From Bacteroidales bacterium (GTDB lineage: Bacteria > Bacteroidota > Bacteroidia > Bacteroidales > VadinHA17): a stretch of DNA of 17,145 bases. The notes under the pieces were generated by a model, which did no database searches, was not told the DNA's origin, and saw only the letters and a list, made by a program, of their open reading frames with translations. The stretch's first letter is position 1, and each line of letters starts with the position of its first letter. Below, one piece after another: positions 7,443-15,444 of the stretch. The DNA is taken from contig CP070687.1 of assembly GCA_020353115.1 (NCBI GenBank), forward strand, positions 1,066,945 through 1,084,089. The letters run 5' to 3'. Position numbers and translations under genes: made by a program.

Positions 7443-8456
7443 ATGGCTGATCTATCAACAAGTTATATGGGGATCGAATTGAAAAATCCCATCATCGCCG
7501 GGGCCAGTAACCTTGTTACCGATCCCGATACCGCCAAAAGGATTGAACAGGCAGGGGCTTCTGCCATTGTATATAAATCCCTGTTCGAGGAACAGATACA
7601 GCTGGAGAGCCTCGAAATGCAGCAGGACCTGCAGGAATATAATGAGATATATGCCGAAATGACAACGCTTTTTCCCGATTTACAGCATGCCGGACCGGAA
7701 GAACATCTCCTGAACCTGAAAAGTATGAAAGATGCTGTTAACATACCCGTGATCGCCAGTCTGAACTGTGTATATGATGTGACCTGGGCTGAATATGCAC
7801 GGGAACTGGAAAAAGCAGGCGTTGATGCATTAGAGCTGAATTTCTATGCCATACCGAAAGATTTCGAAACGGATGAAAGGGACATTGTAGAAAACCAGAT
7901 TGCCATCCTTAAGAAAGTAAAGAAAAACGTCAGTATTCCCGTAAGTGTTAAGCTGAGCCCTTTCTATACAAATCCCCTGAAAGTGATTGCAGATTTGGAT
8001 AAGGCCGGAGCTGATGCGTTCGTACTGTTTAATAAACTGTTCCAGCCGGATCTTGATATCGAAACCGAAGAAATGAATTTCCCCTATAATCTCAGCAACG
8101 AGGAGGACAACAGGCTCTCCCTGCGTTTCGCCGGACTGTTATACGGAAATATTAATGCCCGGATCTGCAGCAATTCCGGGATTTTTGAAGGCAGGGATGT
8201 GATAAAAATGCTCCTGGCAGGGGCGGATTGTGTCCAGGTTGTGAGTACAATCTACAGGAACAAACCGGAACATATTGCAAAGATGATCAAATCGATCGAG
8301 GATTGGATGCTTGAAAAAAAGTATGACTCTATTGCCGATTTCCAGGGGAAACTATCCAAAAAGAACATCCGGGATCCTTATGCTTACAAGAGAGCCCAGT
8401 ATGTGGATATTCTGATGAAAGCAAACCGGATATTTGAACGATATCCTTTGAAATAA
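7443..8456 (+). CDS. Dihydroorotate dehydrogenase-like flavoprotein without the usual catalytic loop
   Basis: 337-residue TIM-barrel protein of the DHOD superfamily, of the 'DHOD-like' type found in many anaerobes and cyanobacteria. Visible family features: MADLSTSYMGIELKNPIIAG at the N-terminus, GASAIVYKSLFEEQI (Lys of the FMN site), VSVKLSPFYTNPLKV (second conserved Lys), ARICSNSGIFEGRDVIKMLL (phosphate-binding glycine loop) and GADCVQVVSTIYRNKPE. Class 1 enzymes have NLSCPN with a catalytic Cys, and class 2 have a Ser. The matching place here, about residues 133-138, reads NFYAIP, with no Cys or Ser. The protein therefore probably binds FMN but does not oxidise dihydroorotate in the standard way; the real substrate is unknown. 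I chose the start at 7443 because the family begins there and a -7 element lies just upstream; in-frame TTG 7371 and ATG 7389 would add a Lys-rich extension. No pyr genes are nearby. nifJ lies 1.5 kb away on the other strand. Confidence 0.88.
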   Translation: MADLSTSYMGIELKNPIIAGASNLVTDPDTAKRIEQAGASAIVYKSLFEEQIQLESLEMQQDLQEYNEIYAEMTTLFPDLQHAGPEEHLLNLKSMKDAVNIPVIASLNCVYDVTWAEYARELEKAGVDALELNFYAIPKDFETDERDIVENQIAILKKVKKNVSIPVSVKLSPFYTNPLKVIADLDKAGADAFVLFNKLFQPDLDIETEEMNFPYNLSNEEDNRLSLRFAGLLYGNINARICSNSGIFEGRDVIKMLLAGADCVQVVSTIYRNKPEHIAKMIKSIEDWMLEKKYDSIADFQGKLSKKNIRDPYAYKRAQYVDILMKANRIFERYPLK

Positions 8457-8804
8457 CTGGCTCAGACAACTGCACGTGGATCGTCTCAAATTTTTCTGCG
8501 CATCTTTTACGGCAGGTTTCACCACATGAGTGGATTCTTTTTCAAACTTTGCGTAATTCAAACCGGTTGCAACGCGGGCATACGCTGAGAAACCGCCGGG
8601 TTGCAGAACAAATCCACTGATTTTAACCCTTTGCGAAACCCCATGTTTCTTTACGAAGCTTTAACCATTGGTATTCCTCCGGGAGCGTAATAGCCTTATG
8701 GGATTATTACTCCGGATTTCGGAGAGGGGCGGCTTATACTATGATGCCAATAGCATAGCTAATGCAGAAACAATAGAGACAAATCCTTTTCTTTTTCCTG
8801 CGGG
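8457..8804. other. 348-base gap between converging genes
   Basis: Convergent intergenic region between the DHOD-like gene and def. It holds no intact gene. On the minus strand a start-less open frame (about 8658-8457) continues as antisense of the DHOD gene end, with gene-like stretches such as GFVLQPGGFSAYARVATG and NYAKFEKESTHVVKPAVKDA, closed upstream by a TAA near 8660. Adjacent frames carry EEYQWLKLRKETWGFAKG before a stop. This could be a decayed small gene, but no family is recognised. An inverted repeat AGTGGATT (8529-8536) / AATCCACT (8611-8618) and a small hairpin CTCCG/CGGAG (8710-8724) are present without T-runs, so no clear terminator is seen. Confidence 0.4.
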
Positions 8805-9386
8805 CTATTTCAGGATCTCGGGTTCCAGCTTCATCTTCGGTAGGACTGTTTTATAATTCGCATCAAACTTGCCCCTGGAGATTGCATTCAGCTTACCTTT
8901 CAGAAGCCTTTTGCGGATAGGCGGGATCAGGTCGGTAAAGAGTATCCCTTCAAGATGGTCATATTCATGCTGTATGATCCTGGAGAGAACCCCGTCGTAG
9001 GACTCATCATGGAAATTGAAATCCTCATCGTAATATTGAATTCGGATCCGGGATTCCCTTACGACGTCCTCCCTGATATTGGGAATGCTCAAACACCCTT
9101 CATTGAAGGGCTCTCTCTCCCCTGTCCGTTCAACTATTGCCGGGTTTATAAATGCACTTTTGAAGTTCTTCAGTGAGGGATCCTCATCGGCCAGTCCTGC
9201 TGTATCGATCACAAAAATCCGCAGTGATTTCCCCACCTGCGGACCTGCCAGACCGATTCCATCGGAAATATGCATGGTCTCCCAAAGATCCCGGATGAAT
9301 TCCTGAAGTCCTTCCTGTCCTTGCTGAACTTCCACGGACTTTCTCCTCAGAACAGGATGTCCGTATACAACAATAGGGTATATCAT
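8805..9386 (-). CDS. def: Peptide deformylase
   Basis: 193-residue cytosolic metalloenzyme that removes the formyl group from the N-terminal methionine of new proteins. All three active-site motifs are visible: motif 1 as GIGLAGPQVG (about 46-55; usual GxGLAAxQ, so one Ala is Gly), motif 2 NEGCLSIP with the metal-binding Cys (about 105-112), and motif 3 QHEYDHLEG with both metal-binding His and the catalytic Glu (about 146-154). The ATG at 9386 gives the standard N-terminus MIYPIVVYGHPVLR; an in-frame ATG eight codons upstream (9410) would start inside ruvX. It lies four bases after the ruvX stop and is surely translated from the same message. Methionyl-tRNA formyltransferase, its usual partner in other phyla, is not in the window. 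Confidence 0.96.
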   Translation of the reverse strand: MIYPIVVYGHPVLRRKSVEVQQGQEGLQEFIRDLWETMHISDGIGLAGPQVGKSLRIFVIDTAGLADEDPSLKNFKSAFINPAIVERTGEREPFNEGCLSIPNIREDVVRESRIRIQYYDEDFNFHDESYDGVLSRIIQHEYDHLEGILFTDLIPPIRKRLLKGKLNAISRGKFDANYKTVLPKMKLEPEILK

Positions 9387-9390
9387 TTTG

Positions 9391-9825
9391 TTACAATTTC
9401 CTATTCTCAACGTTTAGCCGGTCAAGGTAGGATTGCAGAATCAGGGTAGCGCTGACCGTATCGACCAGCGATTTATCCTGTCGTTTTTTTTTCTTCAGTC
9501 CGCCTTCAACCATTGTCTGAACTGCCATCCGGGAAGTATACCGTTCATCCATCATATCGACGGGAATCTCCCTGAATTTTTCCTGCAGTTTTCTTACGAA
9601 AGGGAGTATAAAATCCGCTGCCCCGGAAGGCCGGGTATTCATTTTTTTCGGGTATCCGACAACTATCCGCACAACCTTTTCCCTTTCCAGGTATTCATCA
9701 AGAAACGTCCAGATCTCGGTAGCAGGAACTGTCTTCAACCCCCCCGCAATGATCCCGGAAGGATCGGTAACAGCCAGACCTACTCTTTTCCTGCCGTAAT
9801 CGATACCCATTATCCTGCCTGACAT
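9391..9825 (-). CDS. ruvX: Putative Holliday junction resolvase / pre-16S rRNA nuclease RuvX (YqgF)
   Basis: 144-residue RNase H-fold protein of the YqgF/RuvX family. The acidic catalytic set is in place: MGIDYGRKRVGLAV near the N-terminus (first Asp), VVGYPKKMNT (about 55-64), DERYTSRMAV (second acidic pair, about 92-101) and the terminal helix KSLVDTVSATLILQSYL with the last Asp (about 117-133). In E. coli the family member processes the 5' end of 16S rRNA; a role in recombination is also proposed. Length is typical. It is the first gene of a two-gene unit with def. A TATTTTTG -7 match lies 31 bases upstream of the ATG, which would give a short leader of roughly 25 bases. Confidence 0.94.
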   Translation of the reverse strand: MSGRIMGIDYGRKRVGLAVTDPSGIIAGGLKTVPATEIWTFLDEYLEREKVVRIVVGYPKKMNTRPSGAADFILPFVRKLQEKFREIPVDMMDERYTSRMAVQTMVEGGLKKKKRQDKSLVDTVSATLILQSYLDRLNVENRKL

Positions 9826-9855
9826 TCAATTCTTATTTAAAAAGATTTTAAATTA

Positions 9856-9863
9856 CAAAAATA
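9856..9863 (-). promoter_or_regulatory. Candidate -7 element TATTTTTG for ruvX-def
   Basis: Read on the minus strand from 9863 to 9856, this matches TAnnTTTG, and it lies between the nifJ terminator and the ruvX start. At the -33 distance the sequence is TTTTCC rather than TTTG, so only the -7 half is good. A start of transcription near 9849 would leave a leader of about 25 bases. Pattern match only. Confidence 0.4.
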
Positions 9864-9897
9864 ACAATTATGTATAATCCGGAAAATCATTTGGCAT

Positions 9898-9934
9898 AAA
9901 AAAGGTGTCTCAAGAATCAATACCTTGAGACACC
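9898..9934 (-). terminator. Intrinsic terminator after nifJ
   Basis: Perfect 11-bp stem GGTGTCTCAAG (9904-9914) / CTTGAGACACC (9924-9934) with a 9-base loop. On the minus strand it is followed by six T (9903-9898). It starts 27 bases past the nifJ stop and separates nifJ from the ruvX promoter. Confidence 0.92.
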
Positions 9935-9960
9935 CTCCTGGTATATACTATTTCGGACAG

Positions 9961-12900
9961 CTACTGGTATTTCATTTCAGAAATCCTCACATAGGAATTA
10001 TATCTCCATTGTGCGTTTTCTTCTGCCAATTTGAAAAGTTCCTTTGCTTCAGCGGGGAAGGATTTCTTAAGCGAGGTATACCGTACTTCTGAATTCAGGA
10101 AATCCTGGAATTTTGACCAGTCCGGTTCTTTTGAATCCAGGACGAAGGGGTTTTTACCTTCTGCCTCAAGCATCGGGTTAAACCGGTAAAGATGCCAGTA
10201 TCCCGCTTCAACTGCAAATTTCTCCTCATCCTGCGATTTATTCATACCCCGTCTCAGGCCATGGTTGATGCAGGGGGAGTATGCAATGATCAGCGATGGT
10301 CCGGCATATTCTTCTGCTTCCTTAATGGCTTTGAAATATTGTGATTGACTGGCTCCCATTGCCACCTGTGCCACATAAACATAACCATAGGTCATAGCCA
10401 TAGCTCCCAGATCTTTTTTCCGGACACGCTTCCCTGCTGCGGCGAATTTTGCTACTGCCGCGACAGGGGTGGCCTTGGATGACTGGCCTCCCGTATTTGA
10501 GTATACTTCCGTATCAAGGACCAGCATGTTAATGTCATCGCCGGAGGCAAGAACGTGATCAAGTCCACCATAACCTATGTCGTATGCCCACCCGTCACCG
10601 CCTATTATCCACACGGATTTTTTTATAAAATACGGTTCAAGAGCAAGTATCTCTTTTGCCAGGGGATCTTTTTCCTTCTTCAGTAACGGTATCACGGCAG
10701 CGGATGCTTCCCTTGATTTTTCCGCATCATCCTTTCCTTCAATCCATACCCTGCAGGCATCCCTGGTGGCCTGTGAGAATTTACCATCGATACATTCCTG
10801 CATCTTCCTTGCGATCCTGTTTCTGAGTTTCGACACTCCAAGCGCCATACCGAAACCGTATTCAGCGTTATCTTCAAAAAGTGAATTTGCCCAGGCTGGT
10901 CCTTTCCCATCCTTATTGGTACAATAGGGTGTTGAAGGGGCCGATCCTCCATATATTGAAGAACAACCTGTAGCGTTCGCTATCAACATCCGGTCACCGA
11001 ACAACTGTGTTACAACCTTGATATACGGTGTTTCTCCGCAACCTCCACATGCACCGGAAAACTCGAACAACGGCTGGGCAAACTGACTGTTCTTCACGGT
11101 TTTATTCTTTGGGACAATGGTATCCTTATATCCAACATTAGTATGCAAGTGATCGAACCTGACTGCTTCGTCCATCTGTGTACCGAGCAGTTGCATCACC
11201 AGGGCCTTTTCTTTTGATGGACATACATCGGCACAGTTACCACAGCCGGTACAATCCAGAACACTGACCTGGATACGGAAATTATAATCCTTCAGCTGGG
11301 CAAGTCCTTTAACTGTTGTTGTTCCATCAGGTAATTTTGCAACTTCATTATCCGTCAGCAGGAAAGGCCGGATAGCGGCGTGAGGACAAACATATGCGCA
11401 CTGGTTACACTGGATACATTCATCAGGCTGCCATTCCGGTACATGTACTGCAATACCTCTCTTCTCGTATTTTGTCGTACCGGAAGGAAATGATCCATCT
11501 TCTCTGGCCACAAAAGCGCTTACCGGAAGATCATCTCCCCTCAGGTTGTTAACCGGTTCAACCACATTTTTTATAAATTCCGGAATATCCCTGGTATCTT
11601 TCACTTCTTTCGGAGTAAGATCCTTCCATGCAGAAGGAACATCCACTTCAATTACCTCGCCTCCCTTATCGACCGCTGCATGGTTCATTCTCACAATCTC
11701 CTCCCCTTTAGCTCCATATGTTTTTACGATAGCCGATTTCATTTCATCAACAGCCTGTTCATACGGGATAACACCGGATACTTTAAAGAAAGCCGATTGC
11801 ATGATCGTATTCGTTCTTCCTCCAAGTCCGATATCTTCTGCTATTTCTGTGGCATTGATCATATAGAACTTGATATCGTTCTTCGCCATAAACTTTTTCA
11901 TATAGTCCGGAATCCTTCTCTTTGTCTCTTCGATATTCCATATGCTGTTCAAAAGGAATGTTCCACCCTTCTTCATACCCTTTAACATATCGTATTTATC
12001 CAGGTATGAAGGCACATGGCATGCAACAAAATCAGGTGTGTTAACAAGGTATGTAGACCGTATCGGGTTATCACCGAACCGAAGGTGTGATGTTGTAATT
12101 CCACCGGATTTCTTGGAATCGTATGCAAAATATGCCTGTGCATACTTATCCGTACTATCGCCGATAATCTTGATTGAGTTTTTATTCGCTCCTACGGTTC
12201 CATCCGCACCAAGTCCATAGAATTTTGCTTCAAAATTACCCATGGGAGCTACACTGATTTCCGGTAACCGGGGCAGGGAATAAAAGGTAACATCATCTTC
12301 GATGCTAATGGTAAAATGGTTTTTGGGTTCGGGAAGCTTCAGGTTCTCAAACACCGAGATGATATGCGATGGAGTCGTATCTTTCGAGCTTAGCCCATAT
12401 CGTCCACCCACGATCAGGGGTCTGGTTTCCCTGTCGAAATACATTTCCCTTACATCAAGATAGAGCGGTTCTCCGGTTGCGCCCGGTTCTTTGGCTCTGT
12501 CAAGAACGGCAATTCTCCTGACCGATTCCGGTATGACCTTGAAAAAATATTTTGCAGAGAATGGCCTAAACAGGTGAACAATAAGGATACCTGTCTTCTC
12601 TCCTTTGCCATTGAGGTAATCCACAACTTCCATTATGGTTTCGGTTACCGATCCCATTGCAATGATAATATTCTCCGCTTCTGGATCGCCATAAAACTGG
12701 AAGGGATGGTATTCTCTCCCGGTCATCTTATGGATCTCGTTCATATATCCTTCCACAACATCATCTATGGGATCGTAAAATTTGTTAATTGCCTCCTTGG
12801 CCTGGAAGAAAATATCTGGATTCTGGGCAGTTCCCCTGGTTACCGGATGTTCCGGATTCAGCGCAGAATCCCTGAAGGCCTGAAGTGCTTTCCTGTCGAT

Positions 12901-13488
12901 CAGTGGTGCAAGATCCTCATTGGTAAAGGAATCCACCTTCTGAACCTCATGAGATGATCTGAAACCATCAAAGAAGTGCAGGAATGGTATCCTGGTTTTT
13001 ATGGCACTCAGATGGGCAACACCTGCCAGGTCCATAATTTCCTGGATACTTCCGCTGGCCAGCAGGGCAAATCCTGTCTGACGGGTGGCGTATACATCAC
13101 TGTGATCGCCAAAAATGGAGAGGGCATGAGCGGCAACACTTCTTGCACTGACATGAAACACCCCGGGTAACAGTTCGGCTGCAATCTTATACATATTCGG
13201 TATCATCAAAAGCAAACCCTGAGACGCGGTGTAGGTAGAGGTCAGTGCACCTGCCTGAAGCGAACCATGAACGGCACCGGAAGCCCCTCCTTCCGATTGC
13301 ATTTCAACTACTTTCACCTCTTCCCCGAAAATATTTTTCCTTCCATGAGCTGCCCACTCATCAATATTCTCGGCCATGTTGGATGATGGAGTTATCGGAT
13401 ATATAGCTGCTACCTCACTGAACATATAGGCAATGTGCGATGCCGCATAATTCCCGTCACATGTAATGAAATTTTTTTTCTTTGTCAT
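9961..13488 (-). CDS. nifJ: Pyruvate:ferredoxin (flavodoxin) oxidoreductase, single-chain
   Basis: 1175-residue cytosolic enzyme that converts pyruvate and CoA to acetyl-CoA and CO2 while reducing ferredoxin or flavodoxin; length matches the homodimeric PFOR family. Domains in order: pyrimidine-binding TPP domain (about 1-250) with YPITPSS at 30-36 and the QSEGGASGAVHGSLQAGA segment; a middle domain (about 260-410); the gamma-type domain (about 425-630) with FGLGADGTVGANKNS-like text (here YGLGADGTVGANKNS); a two-cluster ferredoxin domain with CIQCNQCAYVCP near residue 690 and CTGCGNCADVCP near 746; then the TPP pyrophosphate domain with GACGGCGETP, NATGCSSIYGGSAPSTPYC and GGDGWAYDIGYGGLDHVL (about 965-985), which supply the cysteines of the buried cluster and the Mg/TPP site. 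It is monocistronic, with a terminator directly downstream and a -7 match upstream. It indicates an anaerobic, fermentative or oxygen-sensitive metabolism. Confidence 0.98.
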   Translation of the reverse strand: MTKKKNFITCDGNYAASHIAYMFSEVAAIYPITPSSNMAENIDEWAAHGRKNIFGEEVKVVEMQSEGGASGAVHGSLQAGALTSTYTASQGLLLMIPNMYKIAAELLPGVFHVSARSVAAHALSIFGDHSDVYATRQTGFALLASGSIQEIMDLAGVAHLSAIKTRIPFLHFFDGFRSSHEVQKVDSFTNEDLAPLIDRKALQAFRDSALNPEHPVTRGTAQNPDIFFQAKEAINKFYDPIDDVVEGYMNEIHKMTGREYHPFQFYGDPEAENIIIAMGSVTETIMEVVDYLNGKGEKTGILIVHLFRPFSAKYFFKVIPESVRRIAVLDRAKEPGATGEPLYLDVREMYFDRETRPLIVGGRYGLSSKDTTPSHIISVFENLKLPEPKNHFTISIEDDVTFYSLPRLPEISVAPMGNFEAKFYGLGADGTVGANKNSIKIIGDSTDKYAQAYFAYDSKKSGGITTSHLRFGDNPIRSTYLVNTPDFVACHVPSYLDKYDMLKGMKKGGTFLLNSIWNIEETKRRIPDYMKKFMAKNDIKFYMINATEIAEDIGLGGRTNTIMQSAFFKVSGVIPYEQAVDEMKSAIVKTYGAKGEEIVRMNHAAVDKGGEVIEVDVPSAWKDLTPKEVKDTRDIPEFIKNVVEPVNNLRGDDLPVSAFVAREDGSFPSGTTKYEKRGIAVHVPEWQPDECIQCNQCAYVCPHAAIRPFLLTDNEVAKLPDGTTTVKGLAQLKDYNFRIQVSVLDCTGCGNCADVCPSKEKALVMQLLGTQMDEAVRFDHLHTNVGYKDTIVPKNKTVKNSQFAQPLFEFSGACGGCGETPYIKVVTQLFGDRMLIANATGCSSIYGGSAPSTPYCTNKDGKGPAWANSLFEDNAEYGFGMALGVSKLRNRIARKMQECIDGKFSQATRDACRVWIEGKDDAEKSREASAAVIPLLKKEKDPLAKEILALEPYFIKKSVWIIGGDGWAYDIGYGGLDHVLASGDDINMLVLDTEVYSNTGGQSSKATPVAAVAKFAAAGKRVRKKDLGAMAMTYGYVYVAQVAMGASQSQYFKAIKEAEEYAGPSLIIAYSPCINHGLRRGMNKSQDEEKFAVEAGYWHLYRFNPMLEAEGKNPFVLDSKEPDWSKFQDFLNSEVRYTSLKKSFPAEAKELFKLAEENAQWRYNSYVRISEMKYQ

Positions 13489-13586
13489 TTTATTTCACTT
13501 AAATATTTAGTTGTCAAATAATTTATATTTCCATAGAGGAAGTCTAAAATTAAGATAAATAGTTTGGAAATGGAATGGCTGTGTGC

Positions 13587-13594
13587 CAAATATA
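13587..13594 (-). promoter_or_regulatory. Candidate -7 element TATATTTG for nifJ
   Basis: Minus-strand TATATTTG matches TAnnTTTG, 99 bases ahead of the nifJ ATG. The nearest upstream TTTG (13627-13624) is 29 bases away, longer than the usual spacing of about 19-21, so the -33 half is weak or absent. Confidence 0.4.
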
Positions 13595-13781
13595 CAATAC
13601 AAATTCCCTATTCATTTTTATTACAAATAAGCGATCTAAGTAACAGAAAAAAAACAAATGAAAAAATGTTCTTGATGCATACTATACTAATATTACGGGA
13701 GGCAAAGTTAGCCCGATATTAAGAGTAAAACCATGAAATTTATCACCCTGGAAACAAAAGGGATTATCTCCGGTGAACCAT

Positions 13782-13825
13782 AAAAAAATCACGCTCCCAA
13801 AGGTATCTGTGAGAGCGTGATTTTT
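13782..13825 (-). terminator. Intrinsic terminator after rho (possibly bidirectional)
   Basis: Stem AAAAATCACGCTC (13784-13796) / GAGCGTGATTTTT (13813-13825), 13 bp, with a 16-base loop. On the minus strand it is followed by seven T (13788-13782). It begins 42 bases past the rho stop. The A and T flanks make it symmetrical, so it could also work on the plus strand, but no plus-strand gene lies upstream. Confidence 0.88.
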
Positions 13826-13866
13826 GGCAATTTGGCCGTTTTTTTCATGCCGGTAAACGGCGGAGA

Positions 13867-15444
13867 TTATTCACTATTCATGGATATCAGAAATTCTTCA
13901 TTCGATTCCGTTTGCATTAGGCGGTCACGTAGAAATTCCATTGCTTCAATGGAATTCATATCGGTAAGATAATTTCTGAGGATCCAGATTTTGTTCAGAA
14001 CATTCTTGTCAATCAGGAGATCCTCGCGGCGGGTACTTGAAGCCGGAATATCGATCGACGGATATATCCTTTTGTTTGAAAGTTTCCTGTCAAGCTGAAG
14101 TTCCATATTGCCCGTTCCTTTGAATTCTTCAAATATCACATCATCCATTTTCGAACCCGTCTCGGTGAGCGCCGTTGAGATTATGGTCAGTGATCCGCCA
14201 TTCTCAATATTCCTTGCCGCCCCGAAGAAACGCTTGGGTTTATGAAGAGCATTGGAGTCGACACCTCCGGAAAGCACTTTACCCGATGCCGGTGCAATGG
14301 TATTGAAGGCACGGGCAAGACGCGTGATTGAATCGAGCAGGATCACAACATCGTGTCCGCACTCCACCATTCTTTTAGCCTTCTCCAGAACGATATTCGC
14401 AACCCGGACATGTCGTTCAGCAGGTTCATCAAAAGTGGATGCAACGACCTCACCATTTACATTCCGCTGCATATCCGTTACTTCTTCCGGACGTTCATCA
14501 ATCAGAAGGATCATTAGATAAACTTCAGGCTGATACTTGGCAATGGCATTTGCCACTTCCTGAAGAAGAATTGTCTTACCGGTCTTCGGCTGGGCAACAA
14601 TTAATCCACGCTGTCCTTTACCAATGGGGGAAAACATATCCACGACCCGGACTGAAAGACTACCCTCTCCCGGTTTTGTCAGAATGAATTTTTCATCCGG
14701 GAAGAGTGGAGTCAGGTAATCAAACGGCACCCTGTCCCTTATATAATCCGGACTTCTTCCATTAATCTCTTCAACCTTTATCAGCGGAAAATACTTTTCT
14801 CCATTTTTGGGAGGCCGGATTGATCCGTAAACCGTATCTCCGGTTTTCAGACCGAACAGCTTTATTTGGGATTGCGATACATAGATGTCATCAGGCGAGT
14901 TAAGGTAGTTATAATCGGCCGAACGCAGGAATCCATAACCGTCAGGCATAATTTCCAGGACACCGGAACTCATGATAATGCCATCAAAATCGTAGCTTTT
15001 ATCCTTCTTATCCGGGAATCTGCTTTCTTTAGGCTGCCGTTTCTTTGCATCCGGCACTTCCTTCTTTTTTTCAATTACGGGTGTTTGAGTCTTTTCTTCC
15101 TTGTTTAAGGCTGGTGCTACATCAACTTCAGGGGCATCATTCATCCTACCGGGTATCTGGTTTCCCACATAGGAAGAACTGTAGAGTTTCTCCGGTTTGC
15201 GGCTCCTCTTCATCTGTGTCTTTTCCCGTTTGGATCTCCCGGATCCGGATTTGGGTCTGCCGGTATTACCGGAAGGTTTCTTATCATCCGTCTTTGTCCC
15301 CGTGGTTGAAATCGCCTGCTGATCTAATATCTTATATATCAAATCCTGCTTGCGGATGGATTCAACCCGTTTAATCTTCAATTGCTTGGCAATCTCCCGA
15401 AGTTCGGTAAGTAACTTTTTGTTTAATTCAAGAATGTCATACAT
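13867..15444 (-). CDS. rho: Transcription termination factor Rho, with charged linker insertion
   Basis: 525-residue hexameric RNA helicase that ends transcription at Rho-dependent sites. An N-terminal SAP-like helical domain (1-45, ELNKKLLTELREIAKQL) is followed by an extra linker of about 100 residues (about 46-150) rich in Lys, Arg, Ser and Pro. The cold-shock type RNA-binding domain follows (about 155-230; GVLEIMPDGYGFLRS). The ATPase core has Walker A AQPKTGKT near 282-289, the DERPEEVTDM segment, Walker B VVILLDS near 366, the Q-loop region SGGVDSNALHKPKRFFGAAR and the R-loop region TALTETGSKMDD. The core is intact, so the protein should be active; it is longer than the 419-residue E. 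coli protein because of the insertion, a feature reported in Bacteroidetes and some Actinobacteria, where such inserts alter RNA binding. It is divergent from rpoD with 405 bases between, and monocistronic with its own terminator. Confidence 0.97.
   Translation of the reverse strand: MYDILELNKKLLTELREIAKQLKIKRVESIRKQDLIYKILDQQAISTTGTKTDDKKPSGNTGRPKSGSGRSKREKTQMKRSRKPEKLYSSSYVGNQIPGRMNDAPEVDVAPALNKEEKTQTPVIEKKKEVPDAKKRQPKESRFPDKKDKSYDFDGIIMSSGVLEIMPDGYGFLRSADYNYLNSPDDIYVSQSQIKLFGLKTGDTVYGSIRPPKNGEKYFPLIKVEEINGRSPDYIRDRVPFDYLTPLFPDEKFILTKPGEGSLSVRVVDMFSPIGKGQRGLIVAQPKTGKTILLQEVANAIAKYQPEVYLMILLIDERPEEVTDMQRNVNGEVVASTFDEPAERHVRVANIVLEKAKRMVECGHDVVILLDSITRLARAFNTIAPASGKVLSGGVDSNALHKPKRFFGAARNIENGGSLTIISTALTETGSKMDDVIFEEFKGTGNMELQLDRKLSNKRIYPSIDIPASSTRREDLLIDKNVLNKIWILRNYLTDMNSIEAMEFLRDRLMQTESNEEFLISMNSE

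Larger units (their letters stand above)
13489..13866. other. 378-base gap between rho and nifJ
   Basis: AT-rich intergenic region that holds the rho terminator at its high-coordinate end and the nifJ promoter region at its low-coordinate end. No gene of useful length is seen in it. The nifJ leader would be about 90 bases if the -7 match at 13594-13587 is used. Confidence 0.6.
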
